The notes under the pieces are model-generated. The model ran no database searches. It saw nothing but the letters and a program-made list of their open reading frames with translations, and was not told where the DNA came from. From Agapetus fuscipes (taxonomy: Eukaryota; Arthropoda; Insecta; Trichoptera; Glossosomatidae), in assembly GCA_951799405.1 (NCBI GenBank), contig OX637342.1, positions 18,089,298 to 18,153,297 on the forward strand: 64,000 bases of DNA. Direction: 5' to 3'. Position 1 is the first letter of the stretch. The number at the start of each line of letters is the position of its first letter. The translations under genes were made by a program, and so were the position numbers. Shown here piece by piece: positions 19,201 through 29,010 of the stretch.

Positions 19201-22164
19201 AGCGCAAAAGAAGAAAATGCATGAAAAAGGTGATGGATATGAAGGAATTGAAAGAGGTATGTCAGGATAGGAAAAAATGGAGGCAACTCTGCAGAGGCTC
19301 TGGCCACCCCTAGCGGAATGGCGACAGAGTTACAGTTACAGGGGCCTGCCTTACGCCAACCACTTCAGTTGAAGTGGAGGTTTCCCAGCTCCCGAGAGTG
19401 CTGGTACTCATTTCTTGTGAAGGCTGAGTAAACCTTGCGAGAGAATTTAAGAGGAAAGTACAAAGTGTATATCGCCACAAAGGTAAAACTGAATAAATAA
19501 ATTCATGTATCGATGTTATGGTCGAGGGAGCAAGTGGCTGATCTATCTAGCTTATTTGGAATATTATCACGTTGGTACGATCCCTGTTTGGGCCATTTTA
19601 CAAAAACTTTGATCCTTGCTTAACGGGGTAGTTATTTATATTTTTTAGGGTGGATTTATTAACACAGTGAAAGTCCAATTTTAATTATTTAAAAAATTCA
19701 AATGGAAACAAAGTATATTAATACATTTATGGCCAGGCAAAATCTATACAGGAAATCTGAAACGTTAATGAGGAAAGGGAAGACCGAAAATAGTATGACT
19801 GGATCAGATTGGTGAAATTGTGAAGGAATGGGATGTAAAAAGCGAATGTTAAAGATGAAAATGCACGAAAAAGATGATGAAAATTAATGAATTGAAAAAT
19901 AAATTTAGTCTAGACTCTAAAAGTTAACACTTCTGACTCGTAAACGGAAGAGTGTGCGTTCAAATTCCAGCGGAGTACAAAAAATATACCATTTATATTT
20001 TCAAATCTGCTCTTGGCTGGGTTGAAAAATTCATAAACTTTTACCAAAGACCGGTCACTAAAGATCCATCCAGCATTTTCTCAACTGGGTCTTGCTTGAG
20101 AGTTGGCGCTTTCTACAGCGTTGACCAAGCTCGCAGAGGGCTCTTGAGGTGTGATACACACAAAAACAGCGCTCACCATATAAATCATCCTAATATTATC
20201 ATTATTAAAAAAAATTAGTAATGTTACCTTCTTCATCATTCAGATCACCCAGGTCGCCAACTGGCGGCGGCAGAGCGCTGCGTCGGAGGAACTCTTGCCT
20301 GGTCATCCTCCCCATGACGTAGGAGGCCAGGAGCAGGCATCGCCAAGCGCGGGCGCGGAACTCTGCTTCCAGGCGCTGCTCCTCAAGGTACTCCTGGAGA
20401 CATGGAGAAAGCAAGGAGATCAAAACATGTTCACATAGTTGTCTAAGCAGTCAGCAATGATGATAATAGTATTAAGATGCTTAATATTTGGTAAGCGCTG
20501 TTTTGGTGTGAATCACACTTTTTTTTTCAATAGTTTTGTGAAGAGGAATTCACTAACCTATTCTGCCTGGCCAGAAACAGGTATTAATGTCATTTTTTTA
20601 AAATAGATTTGTGGAAAGGAATGCAATCCACCAACCTATTTTGCCTGGCCAGTTGTCTTCATGCGAAAGCAGAAGCTTGTGTGCATGCAACGGCATCTGT
20701 TGAACCAGGGTCGAAGTTATCGTCGCGGATTCGAACCAACTTTATCCGGTTCCAAATACCGACTTGATCCCCGCGGCCATAACAGTCATCAATCAAGTAT
20801 TTATTATTATTGTACATTTTAATGAATTATTCATTAATAATTACCCAATGACATCTGTTGAACCAGGGTCAAAATAATGGTCAGAAGACTCAGGCGGGGA
20901 TTGAACCAGCGTTATTCTATTCAAAATACGCTAGGAAGATTGGCCACTTGAACCCCTCGGCCATAGCACCGATTATTTATTGTTAACTCTTAATTGAAAA
21001 AACATGAGTTACTTTCGAATGGGATTTGAGAGGAAATAAATAAATGCTCTCTTGAATACAAAAGTGTTGTTTTTAAATAAATTAACAACTGGTGTTTCTA
21101 AAGATACTTTAACCACCCTTAGCAGAATGGAGAATTTCGTTACAATTATAAACAAAATAAATAAAGCTGTACATAAATTAAATAATATTTGAATGAATGG
21201 TAATGCAACAAAACTTACTGGAGGGAACATTGTTAACAAAGTGTGATCCAATTGCGGAATTACATGTAAAAAGTAGTGACTGTGAGTGAATGTAAAAGAA
21301 AAAGACGCATGGTTTTTATGAATATGGACGAAGTGAAAAAAAAACATGTAGGCTATAATCTATATACTAAGCTGCAAAGATATACTAACATTCAAAACTC
21401 ATATCAAATGCATGCCCACAAACAGACACGTGTAAGCTCGCGCTTACAAATGCTGAATGTGTGCATACAAATAAACAAAACATAGCATGAATATAACTCT
21501 TGCAACTCCTGCCGCCTTTCCCTGCAACGGGGTGGCATTGGCAAAAATTAACTATTTTATACAGCACGGGGGGTCAGCCTCATACCATCCTATCAGTCAA
21601 GGAGCATAAATATATGTAGTGAATGTAAAAAGTAGAGACAACGTTGCATAGGCTTGGGCCACCCTTTACGAAATTCACAAATAATTAAAATGACGTTTTC
21701 ACGTTTCTTTAATAGCCTTTTCCCTAGAACTGGTGTGGCATTGTCAAAAGTGAACCAAGTTTGTACAGAATGGGGGTCAACCTCATATCAATGTATTGTT
21801 CGAGGAACAGTTAGTAATATGCATTTGGAATCGAATACAGTTTTAATCGAATGATGAAAAGATTGGGATTCAAATCAAGACTTAAATTAAGTTAATAAAA
21901 AACAAAAATTTAGTTAAGAAATAAATAAAAAATTGGAAATTAAAGTAAAAGAAGTAATTGAGTGACAAAAAAAGAAAAATATTAATGAATTGATAAAAGT
22001 ATGCAAGGAATGGATGAAATAAGACAGAATTGCACAGGCTCGGGCCATCCTTTACGGAATGGAAAACGAGTTGCACAATGAATTCAAATGAAACAATAAA
22101 ATGAAATGGAAAATTAAAAAAAAAAAAAAAAATTAAAAAAACAAATACTAACTGGGGGATGCAT
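13809..22164 (-). CDS. gene A: unrecognised four-exon acidic protein, 155 aa
   Basis: Coding exons: 22164-22153 (MHPP), 20393-20228, 14771-14668, 13994-13809. Every junction is GT-AG (donors GTTAGT, GTAACA, GTAAGT; acceptors ctccag, tttacag, ttccag). Phases are 0, 1, 0. Exon 2 encodes a basic, probably helical block (FRARAWRCLLLASYV, then RQEFLRR). Exon 3 is highly acidic (EEEEESEDEE). Exon 4 starts NPL and is Pro-rich before the ending EEEFID-Arg-stop. No signal peptide or membrane span. The exon plan, exon-3 length (104 nt) and both ends match gene B, so they are paralogues; function unknown. The ATG is the first in the leader. Intron 2 (5.4 kb) is swollen by nested LINEs, and intron 1 holds old SINE and RTE pieces shared with gene B. 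Confidence 0.82.
14060..14237 (-). mobile_element. SINE-C in intron 3 of gene A
   Basis: Old copy: taccttccctgaaataggg, gatattggcaaggtgaac, catatcaacctataagtcaa. Confidence 0.65.
14352..14602 (-). mobile_element. SINE-E in intron 3/exon 3 flank of gene A
   Basis: Read on the minus strand it opens atcggtgttatggccgaggg, like a Leu/Ser-type tRNA 5' half. B box ggttcgatccccg follows. The body has cattggataattattaa and ends near caggcagaaaag. About 65 bases separate it from exon 3. Confidence 0.75.
14830..14940 (+). pseudogene. RTE LINE fragment (older), cut by SINE-A
   Basis: Matches the RTE ORF2 region around 18960-19060 (aaagaggatgtgaaagtaaa and a diverged gatggtttggaca). It continues, after the SINE-A/RTE nest, at 19770-19905. 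Confidence 0.65.
14941..15047 (-). mobile_element. SINE-A, 3' part, split by RTE insertion
   Basis: Carries the T tail and 3' end down to ggtaaggggg. The rest of the copy is at 19341-19438, beyond a 4.3-kb RTE nest. Confidence 0.85.
15059..16250 (+). pseudogene. RTE ORF2 N-terminus: apurinic-type endonuclease
   Basis: WKIGTLNGRGMK start, catalytic Glu in CVTETKM, then YAPVDSE, the Asp/Asn motif LLNDMNGWVG, and the terminal SDHHL. The frame is open to 15850; a frameshift near 15830-15850 moves the linker (ESAKKVCG, NEWWNYKVKQAVKEKKESY) into another frame up to the poly-T at 16254. The host-side target nick is the known role of this domain. Confidence 0.85.
16251..17585 (-). pseudogene. CR1/Jockey-group LINE, 5'-truncated, with poly(A)
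   Basis: The minus frame 17556-16525 encodes a reverse transcriptase from MGIGGSLLSWF through HSGVPQGSHLGPLLFLIYIND and the catalytic FADD (LLFADDAK) to the thumb and C-terminal region (RRIIIDLCYLYKIL). A 240-bp 3' UTR and a run of about 29 A (T at 16254-16282 on plus) follow. The fingers and whole N-terminus are missing. The retained frame is intact, so the insertion is fairly young. Confidence 0.87.
17586..18086 (-). pseudogene. inverted segment of the RTE reverse transcriptase
   Basis: Minus frame from NKKMFWSWVRQ through GKAASVDGVRPEMLKAGG to CRNYRPISLLSVPGKVL: the fingers and start of the palm of the same RTE family. It should lie between the linker at 16250 and SEKSGFMPERG at 18084, but is in the opposite direction. 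About 25 residues between its end and 18084 are missing. Confidence 0.82.
18084..19313 (+). pseudogene. RTE reverse transcriptase palm to C-terminus
   Basis: 410 codons open: SEKSGFMPERGCVDQIF, catalytic Asp in AAFVDLEKAFDSV, KGVRQGCIMSPWLFN, catalytic YADD (LLYADDAVL), then the RTE-typical tail (MRWFGHVERM, GKGRPRKVWSDQI, CQDRKKWRQL). The frame is uninterrupted, so only the rearrangement breaks the element. Confidence 0.87.
19341..19438 (-). mobile_element. SINE-A, central part, other half of the 14941 copy
   Basis: Continues from ggggcctgccttacgccaac to gagtaaaccttgc. The tRNA head is absent. Confidence 0.8.
19509..19625 (+). mobile_element. SINE-E head, plus orientation
   Basis: atcgatgttatggtcgagg at the start and the B-box-like ttggtacgatccctg identify a Leu/Ser-type tRNA head. 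The copy stops after gatccttgcttaac. It lies in intron 2 of gene A. Confidence 0.65.
19770..19905 (+). pseudogene. RTE LINE 3' fragment
   Basis: Degraded counterpart of GKGRPRKVWSDQIEEIVKEW (gggaagaccgaaaatagtat, gaaattgtgaaggaatggg). Probably the distal part of the fragment at 14830. Confidence 0.65.
19915..20215 (+). mobile_element. SINE-B with (ATT)n-type 3' end
   Basis: Diverged head, core gctgggttgaaaaattcata, then the 3' end agagggctcttgaggtgtga, acagcgctcacca and an ATT-rich tail. It ends about 10 bases from exon 2 of gene A. Confidence 0.8.
20480..20521 (-). mobile_element. SINE-B tail fragment
   Basis: gtaagcgctgttttggtgtg is the reversed ATT-type SINE-B 3' end; the rest is missing. 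Confidence 0.5.
20524..20790 (-). mobile_element. SINE-E, with a repeated 3' end
   Basis: Head on minus: tgttatggccgcggggatca, B box ggttcgaatccgcg. The 3' block (ggcaaaataggttgg, ttgcattcc) appears twice, at 20600-20655 and 20540-20585, suggesting two copies or a tandem end. Confidence 0.7.
20800..20975 (-). mobile_element. SINE-E
   Basis: Head on minus atcggtgctatggccgaggg and B box ggttcaatccccgc; the body ends cattgggtaattattaatg. In tandem with the previous copy inside intron 1 of gene A. Confidence 0.75.
21348..21605 (-). mobile_element. SINE-C
   Basis: ctaagctgcaaagatatac, gtgtaagctcgcgcttacaa and tatcagtcaaggagc delimit the copy; it carries the heptamer-type (TATAATC) tail relic. 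Confidence 0.7.
21705..22080. repeat. intron-1 block shared with gene B (SINE-C piece + RTE 3' piece)
   Basis: Contains a SINE-C 5' half on minus (21710-21815) and an RTE 3'-end trace on plus (about 21990-22080: gaatggatgaaataagacag, gcacaggctcgggccatcc). The same two pieces, in the same order relative to the promoter, lie in intron 1 of gene B (48500-48880). Confidence 0.75.
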
Positions 22165-22345
22165 GATGCCAGGTGAAATAAAAAATCAACCAAAATTGCA
22201 GTAAAATCTGTCAAAAATAGTGATTTGTTGCGTGTAGCTGTTTCCGTGTCGTGGTTGTCAGTAGGGGGTGGTGGCGTGGTGAGGGAGGCGGCCCACTAGC
22301 TGTGCGTGTAATGATTAGTATTGTCCTGCAGGGCTGTATTTATAC
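22165..22345 (-). promoter_or_regulatory. core promoter and 5' leader of gene A
   Basis: TATAAATA at 22344-22337; the expected start is about 30 bp on, near aatcattacacg (22316-22305). The leader has no upstream ATG. About 110 bp from the TATA box are nearly identical to genes B and C. Confidence 0.8.
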
Positions 22346-22640
22346 TGACAAGGAAAGGGGGGGAGGCTAGTCACCCCCACAGTACCTACCCTCTCCCACC
22401 CCCTCAACAACAATCAACTACAATTCTTCATTTATTCAAATAAACATAGTTTTCAAAGTTAAAAAAATATATTGAAATATTAAAAAGATGTAGTAAACAA
22501 TTGTAGAAATAAAAAATGAAATATTTCAATGAAGCATTATAGAATAATCTATATAAAATATACATGTAAGAGGAAGGTGACGCTTCCTGAAGAAACTATT
22601 GCAAAGAAATCTTTGTTCATAAAAGTTTGATCGATTTGTT
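22346..22640 (-). promoter_or_regulatory. upstream flank of gene A shared with gene B
   Basis: Just before TATA is gactagcctccccccc, then a G-rich tract (22405-22373 read on minus) with four G runs. Further out, ttctttgcaatagtttcttc and caccttcctcttacat are shared with 47950-48010 upstream of gene B. Confidence 0.65.
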
Positions 22641-22717
22641 TATTGATGATTGAAATGTTATTCAATATTTTTTATATTCTTTTTTAAAGGGAAAAGGCTA
22701 TTCAACTAAGCTAAATA

Positions 22718-22978
22718 TAATCTAATCTAATCTAATCTAAGTTGCAAATATATATTACATTGAAGATTCGCATTACATACATTCTCAGAAGCAGACACGT
22801 ACAAGTTCGCGCTTGCACATGCCGCATGTGTACAACATAAAAAAACAAATCTCAAATGGACATGCACCCTGCAACTATTGCCGACCTTCCCTAAAACAGG
22901 GGTGACATTGCCAAAGTGAACCATTTGTAAAGCATGGGTGGTCAGCCGCCTACCAAACTATAAGTCAAGGAACATACA
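22718..22978 (-). mobile_element. SINE-C
   Basis: Full copy: tail of three TAATC units, tgcaactattgccgacc, taaaacaggggtgacattg, ends ataagtcaaggaac. Confidence 0.8.
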
Positions 22979-23016
22979 CGATAAATTACATTTTTTTAGA
23001 TCAATAAATAATAACA

Positions 23017-23135
23017 CGTATGGACATCAAAACTAAAACAGAAAACAAATTCTAATTAATAAACCCTAGCCACCAACATTACAGATCAACCGCCATTTCT
23101 TTCTGCCCTTACATACTTATTTCATTTCCTCCAGA
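23017..23135 (-). pseudogene. RTE LINE 3' end
   Basis: Same 3' UTR as 1928-2287 (gtatggacatcaaaac; aaaccctagccaccaacatt), truncated after about 120 bases. A similar truncated copy lies at 31937. Confidence 0.65.
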
Positions 23136-23188
23136 GTCAAAATATAAACATGTTGGATAATTTATTGTCTGCGTTATACATATAAATC

Positions 23189-23218
23189 GCATATGGTGAT
23201 TCGGAACCTATTTATCTG
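23189..23218 (-). mobile_element. SINE-A' scrap
   Basis: catatggtgattcggaacct matches the diagnostic A' 3' region. Confidence 0.4.
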
Positions 23219-23269
23219 CAAGATTCGCAAAGCTTTTTTTGACTTGTGTTTTGTACTTTCTTTTTGTGA

Positions 23270-23400
23270 ATGCCTTGAGAATAAAAATTGCTAAAAAATT
23301 GCAAATCCTGCCACCTTTCCCTGAAACAAAGGTGGCGTTGGCAAAATAGATTTTTTTTACACCATGAGATGTTAGACTCATATTTACCTAGTAATTGTCT
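23270..23400 (-). mobile_element. SINE-C, 5' half, old
   Basis: cctgccacctttccctgaaa and caaaggtggcgttggcaaaa match the family; the 3' half is not seen. Confidence 0.5.
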
Positions 23401-23849
23401 CCAAAATTCAACTTGTTTTCTTGGTACACTTTTCCCATTATTGAGCTTGCAAAGGACGTTAAAGTTAGGTTTCAAAAAATAAAAAAATTATACTCAATTA
23501 TAGAATTAATTTTTTCAGATGTTTTTTTTGTAAAAATATTCCTACTCATTTTATATAAACAAGTTTGTTTTTTTTTTGGCTCACAAGGCAATATGAAGAG
23601 AATTTTATATTAAAATCTCAAAAATGCAATATGTGAGATGGGGAATGAAAGATGCGCGAGAAGGGAAAGAAAGATGAATGTGATGAATATCGAGAATACG
23701 AAGCAGGTGTACGAGGGGAAAAAATGAAAATACCTGAATATGAAAAGGCGTCCATTGTGATATGGTACTATTGAAAAAAATCTATCATTTTTCATAGTAA
23801 ATAGACTCTAGGATCACAAATATAAAATATTGTGTACACTCTCTGCAAT
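23401..23849. other. unassigned intergenic sequence
   Basis: T-rich; no gene or known repeat recognised. Confidence 0.4.
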
Positions 23850-24092
23850 CTATAATCTATAATCTAAGCTGCAAAGATATGTCAAAATTTAAGGCTCATA
23901 TCAAATGCATGCCCACAGACAGGCACATGTAGGTTCGCGCCTACACATTCTGCATGTGTGCATACAAATAAGCGAAACCTCACATGAACATAAACCTTGC
24001 AAATCCTGCCGCTGTTCCCTGAACCGGGGTCGCATTATCAAAAGTGAACCGATTTTTACAGCACAGGTGGTCAGCCTCATACCAATCTTATC
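23850..24092 (-). mobile_element. SINE-C, subtype with aggttcgcgcctaca
   Basis: Belongs, with 31145, 57230 and 59993, to a subtype marked by gtgcatacaaataag and ccctgaaccggggt in place of the usual tttcaggg palindrome. Confidence 0.75.
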
Positions 24093-24139
24093 GTATTTAA
24101 ATATATTTTTTATGTACCTAATCTTAAAATATCAAACTT

Positions 24140-24456
24140 TTTTTTTAAAGAAATCCTGTGCGGGAGACTCCCTAGATTCTAGAGACTCTAAGGGTCTATG
24201 ACACTTGTTGTAGTGCCGCAGAGGTGTACGAGCTTAGTCGTCGCTACAAAGCGCCAATACTAAAGCAATACCCAGTTGTTGTAAGGCTGGATGGACCTTT
24301 TAATGACCGGTCTTTGGTACAGGCTTATGAATTTTTGAACCCAGCGAAGAGCAAATTAAAAAATATAAATGGTATATCTTTTGTGCTCCGCCGGGATTCG
24401 AGCCCACAACCTTCCCATTCAGGGTCCGCAGTGTTACCACTGAGCTACGGACCGGT
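24140..24456 (-). mobile_element. SINE-B with 'gcggcact' 3' end
   Basis: Head at 24456-24400 on minus (gaccggtccgtagctcagtg). The 3' end is the second type (tgtagtgccgcagaggtgta; aaatcctgtgcgggagact), ending in an A-rich tail in element orientation. Confidence 0.85.
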
Positions 24457-24494
24457 CTAAATTAAAATATCTAACTAAATTAATAAACTAAAAA

Positions 24495-24700
24495 AAAGTA
24501 AATCACTACAATTAATATTCATATTAAATGAATTGCTACAAGCATACAGTATAAGTTCGCGCTTACACATGCCGCATATAGAGCTACAATAAAAAACCCA
24601 AATCTCAAATTAACTTGAGCTCTGCCACTCTTGCCGAACTTCGCTGAAACAAGTCTGACATCGGCAAAGTGAACCATTTTTTGACAGTACTTGGGGAATA
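24495..24700 (-). mobile_element. SINE-C
   Basis: Diverged copy: aagttcgcgcttacacatgc, tctgccactcttgccgaact, gcaaagtgaaccatt. Confidence 0.65.
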
Positions 24701-24734
24701 TAATGCGATAATGAATTTATGGAAATAAATTCCT

Positions 24735-25080
24735 TGACTTAAAGGTTAGTATTAAGATGACCACCCATACTGTAAAAAATTATTCACTTTGTCAATGTCA
24801 TCCCCGTAAAAGGGAACGTTTGCAAGAGTTGCAGGGCCGATGTTCATAGTAGGGCTTCCAGGATAACGCAGGCAAGTTAAACTATATGTGTAGCTTAGTT
24901 GCGAAAAAAAATGTTCTGATCGGGAAGAGTTGCAGGACTTATGTTCATTTTAGATTAGGTTTCATCTTGTTAGTCCACATACGGCATGTGTAAGCGCAAA
25001 GTTATACGTGTCTGCTTGTGAGAATGCATGTAAAATTAATCTTTTAAATGTAATAAATCTTTGAAACTTGGATTAGAGAT
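24735..25080 (+). mobile_element. SINE-C with a SINE-A scrap inside
   Basis: Runs from ttgacttaaaggttagtatt to ttggattagagat. Bases 24865-24912 (ggataacgcaggcaag to cttagttgcgaaaaaaaa) are a SINE-A 3' end with an A tail inserted into it, with part of the host sequence repeated on both sides (aagagttgcagg). Confidence 0.7.
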
Positions 25081-25401
25081 AATAAGTGTTTTTGCATATT
25101 TTACCCAGCAGAAAAGTAAATACTTAAATATTTTCATCGAAGTATTTAAAATTTATCAATAAAATAAATTACTTTCCAATAATTGTTTAGCAATTAAGAA
25201 TATTTTATGTGTGGTAGTTAACACCACTTTTAATAAGATAACCACATTAAAATAAAATAATTAATTTTCTGCGAAACCGATTAATAATTACCCCATTGGG
25301 GCAACCCTTAATTATGTACATATTCACTTGCATGCAGGGTTGTCCATTAGAAAACCGAATTAAAGCTCCGGTTTATTATTCAAAAGTGTACTCGTTTGTT
25401 A

Positions 25402-25662
25402 AAAGTGGTCGGTAAAAGTGGTTGGTATGAGGTTTACCACCCATACTGTAAATAAATGGTTTCCTTTCCTAACGTCACCCCTGTTCAAGGAGATAATCGG
25501 CAAGAGTTGCAGTGCTTATGGTCATTTAAGATTTAGGTTTTTGTATTGTAGGCCCACATGCGGCATATGTAAGCGCGAACTTTTACGTGTTTTCTTTTGG
25601 GATTCCTTTTAATATAAATCTTAAATGTAAAATATCTTTGCAACTTAGATTTTAGATTTTAG
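25402..25662 (+). mobile_element. SINE-C
   Basis: gtggttggtatgaggtttac through tttgcaacttagatttt; degraded palindrome region. Confidence 0.7.
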
Positions 25663-25672
25663 TAATGATATC

Positions 25673-25997
25673 TACGCAACTAAGCTACACATATAGTGTA
25701 ACTTCTTGCCGCGTTATCCCCGAAAAGTTTCGCATGTGGCGAGTGGAACCTATTTATTTTTACAGGTAAGGGGGCTGGCCTTACGCCAACCACTTCATTT
25801 GAAGTGGAAGTTTCCCAGCTCCTGAGGGGGCTGATACTCATTTCATGTGAAGGCTGAGTAAACCTTGCCGGTATTTTATTTTGGAGTTTGAACTAAACAC
25901 CGAAACGGGAAATAATTTCTGACACCCTCGGCGGGATTCGAACCCGAACTCACGGCACGGAATGCAAGCACTCTACCAACTGAGCTATCAACCGGAC
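25673..25997 (-). mobile_element. SINE-A, full-length
   Basis: Complete head on minus (gttgatagctcagttggtag, B box gggttcgaatccc) and complete 3' end; no T tail. Confidence 0.85.
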
Positions 25998-26089
25998 TAC
26001 TTAGATATCGGACTACCTACTTACTTAATATTTTACTGAGGGAACTCTGGAACAAAAACAATCAGCAAGGCTTGTTTTATAAACGAATT

Positions 26090-26237
26090 GTTCTTTGACT
26101 TATACGTTGGTATGAGGCTGACCCGCCATAATTAAAAAAAATGATTATTACACCTGTTTCAGGAATGGTCGGTGAAAGTTGCAGCGGCTTATGTTCATTG
26201 AAGTTTGGATTGTAATTCGTAATTACACATGTCTAAA
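26090..26237 (+). mobile_element. SINE-C, 5' half
   Basis: gacttatacgttggtatgag through agtttggattgtaattc; cut by the next, inverted copy. Confidence 0.6.
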
Positions 26238-26507
26238 TCTATAAATCTAAATCTAAGCTGCAAAGATATGTATCATTTGAGATTCATATTAAATGCATTC
26301 CCACAAGCAGACATGCATAATTTCGCGCTTACACATGCTGCATGTGGACCTACAATATAAAAACCCCAATCTCAAATGAACATAAGCCCTGAAACTCTTG
26401 CCGACCTTCCCTGAAGCAGGGGTGACATTGGCAAAGTGAACCATTTTTTTATAGTATGGGTGGTCAGCCGCATACCAACCTATCAGTCAAGGAGAAGCAT
26501 TTGTAAT
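26235..26507 (-). mobile_element. SINE-C
   Basis: Full copy from reversed tail (aaatctaaatctaagctgc) to ctatcagtcaaggag. With the copy at 26592 it forms a head-to-head inverted pair. Confidence 0.8.
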
Positions 26508-26591
26508 CGTCAACTTACACGTGTCTGCTTATGGACATTTGCAGCTTGAAACGCAATGTTTTTTTTTTATATTTCATTATAGTACCTATGT

Positions 26592-26862
26592 GTTCCTTGA
26601 CTTATAGGTTGTTATGCGGCTGACCACCCATAATGTAAAAATTGGTTCACTTTGCCAATGTCACCTCTGTTTCAGGGAAGGACGGCAAGAGTTGCAAGGC
26701 TTATGTTCATTTGAGATTGGGTTTTTATAATGTAGGTCCACATGCGGCATGTGTTAGCGCGAAATTATACATATCTGCTTGTGGGAATGCATTTAATATA
26801 AAACTTAAATGATATATATCTTTGCAGCTTAGATTAGATTAGATTAGATTAGATACCTACAT
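26592..26862 (+). mobile_element. SINE-C
   Basis: Full copy with tail of four GATTA units; close to consensus. Confidence 0.85.
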
Positions 26863-27544
26863 GAATTTTCTATTTCATGACAATATGAAAAAAAATGTTC
26901 ACAAAATGCTACTAGAAGAGAGAGTTAAACATAATTTTTAATTTAATTTTTTTGCAATAAAAAAACATTTTAAATAAAAATACACTCAATAAATTTCACT
27001 CGTATTAAATATCAAGAAGAAGAAGAGATAAAAAAGTAAATTTAAGCTTTTGGTATTTTTTTAAGTTTTACAAAACCGATTCACCTATTCCGGTTTTTCA
27101 ATCCACAACCCTGCTAACTTGATAATGTTTTGGTATGAAAATTAACCACACAATTATTTTAGAATACAGCAAAAACAATTAAAAGCTTTTGTTATTAATA
27201 TAGAGTTATTTATTTATTATTATTAATTTGAACAAATTACATATACGTACATACATATATTTTAACAACAATGGTTTTTTTTTTGCTTACCCTCATGCTG
27301 AAAGCAGAATGCTTGTTCGCATGCAGGGCGGGATACTAGTTACATATTTTTATCTTAATATGAATAAACTTATACCAAAAGTTAACAATATTAAAACAAT
27401 AAAATTAGTATTCAAAGAAAATAATAAGAACAAAATCAAAAATGACAGAACTGAAAAAAAATTAAACCAAAAAAGCAAATAGCAACCAAAAAAATGTTAC
27501 AAACATGCAGACAAGTACTAAAATATAAATCGAGGACTTACGTT

Positions 27545-27680
27545 TAAACTTTTGGTTTTTATGTTGTAGTTTCACATGCGGCATGCTCAAGCGCAAACTT
27601 GTACGTGTCTGCTTCTGAGAATGCATGTAATGTGAATCCCCAATGTTATATATCTTTGCAACTTAGGTTAGATTAGAAGC
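27545..27680 (+). mobile_element. SINE-C, 3' half
   Basis: Begins ttttggtttttatgttgtag and keeps the catgcggcatgctcaagcg block and GATTA tail. 5'-truncated as in target-primed integration. Confidence 0.7.
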
Positions 27681-27867
27681 GAGGGTCAATTAAAAATACA
27701 TTTATTTATAAAATAATACATTTTATTCCTCCACTGTTTCGTTTAATTTTTTTTTGCCAATAAACTTCTACTTCAGAGAAAAGCGGCTAAAATTGAACTG
27801 CTTTAGTTCTAATGTTTCGTCACTTTAGTGCTTGTTTGTCTTATTTCCAACAGAGTTAATTTCAAAT

Positions 27868-28055
27868 GTAAAAAAAATGGTTCAGGAAAGGTTGGTTAGA
27901 ATTGCAGGGCTTATGTTCATTTGAGATTAGGTTTTTATATTGTTACTTCACATGCGGCATGTTTAGCGTGAACTTATACGCACCTGCTTGTGAGAATGCA
28001 TTTAATATGAATCTTCAATTTTTTATATCAGTGCAACTTAGATTATAGACTTATA
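27868..28055 (+). mobile_element. SINE-C, internally deleted
   Basis: aaaatggttcaggaaagg joins parts normally 25 bases apart; the 3' half is intact up to gcaacttagattatag. Confidence 0.65.
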
Positions 28056-28404
28056 TTTATTTTTTTGCTAGAAAATAGCAATTTCTCTTATGTTCAAAAA
28101 CAAGGTCAAAAATAATTGTATATCATTTTGCGAGTAATCGAAAAATAAACCTACTTTTTGCGCGCAATTACGGGGCATTCAGAATGGAAAATTCGCTGAC
28201 AATTTGAATCCGTTTGACATTCATTATGTTAGGAGTCGGTAATTCGTGAATTTCCGTGAATTTCCGCGAATTTTCGTGCATTAAACCTTCTTAGTGCCGC
28301 AATCAACATGGAACATTTGAGGTTGATTGATGGCGGATAAAACCAACCGCGACTGCTCCCTGAAAAGGTTGATGATTTTAGTTGATAAACAACATACTTT
28401 TTTT
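28056..28404. other. unassigned intergenic sequence
   Basis: Contains a short internal repeat gtgaatttccg/gcgaattttcg (28250-28280); otherwise nothing recognised. Confidence 0.4.
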
Positions 28405-28480
28405 TAAATACTCGTAGATTTGTGAAGAGGAATGCAATTAACTAACCTATTCTGCCAGGCCATAAACAGGTATTAATATC
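28405..28480 (-). mobile_element. SINE-E 3' fragment
   Basis: tgtgaagaggaatgcaatta and ccataaacaggtattaat match the 3' block of the 20524 and 38433 copies. Confidence 0.55.
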
Positions 28481-28733
28481 ATGAATTAATGTGTTTTTTT
28501 TTTTTATTAAAACGTATGTCAAATCAATTTGACATACATCACTCTTGATAATGACCTGAATATTGAAGGTCGAAAGTACTTGAGGTAGAAAATATTATTG
28601 TGAAAATAAAACTACGTTTTTGAAAAAAAAAAAGTGAATTATAACTGTTTTTTGTCACTCTTCTAGAAATGAGAATTTGAAACTGAAAAGACTTAGCTAA
28701 AGTTTATGATACAGTTTAGTACTTGGAGTATGT

Positions 28734-29010
28734 CCAGTCGATGGTTCAGTTGGTAGAGTGCTTGCATTCCATCCCGAGAGCTCGAGTTCGAATCCCAACG
28801 AGGGTTGCAGAAATTACGAGTATATCCCGTTTCGGTGTTTATTTCAAACCTCAAATTAAAATACCGGCAAGGCTACTCAGCCTTCACAAGAAATAAGTAC
28901 CAGCCTGTTCGAAAGTTGGTAAACCCCCACTTCAACTGAATGGGTTGGCGTAAGGCCAGCCCCTTACCTGTAAAAATAAATAGGTTTCACCCGCCACATA
29001 CGAACGCAAA
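28734..29010 (+). mobile_element. SINE-A
   Basis: Head tccagtcgatggttcagttg, B box gagttcgaatccc, central block, ends within ccgccacatacg. It faces an inverted A' copy. Confidence 0.85.

Larger units (their letters stand above)
15048..19340 (+). mobile_element. RTE-type LINE, nearly complete but rearranged
   Basis: It sits in a SINE-A copy inside intron 2 of gene A. Order on the plus strand: endonuclease (15059-16250), a minus-strand CR1-like LINE (16251-17585), an inverted piece of its own reverse transcriptase (17586-18086), then the remaining reverse transcriptase in normal orientation (18084-19313). It ends gttacagttacag. The SINE flanks rejoin with a few G shared, so the target duplication is short and ambiguous. 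Confidence 0.85.
25334..27116. mobile_element. possible hAT-like element defined by terminal inverted repeats
   Basis: The left end gcagggttgtccattagaaa and the right end, read inverted, gcagggttgtggattgaaaa match at most of the first 23 positions. CAGGGTTG-type termini are common in hAT elements. No transposase remains; the inside is filled by SINEs. I see no clear 8-bp duplication. Confidence 0.4.

Noticed and set aside
15391..19307. Long reverse-strand open frames opposite the RTE ORF2
   Set aside because: They are antisense shadows of the endonuclease and reverse-transcriptase frames, with no independent domain.
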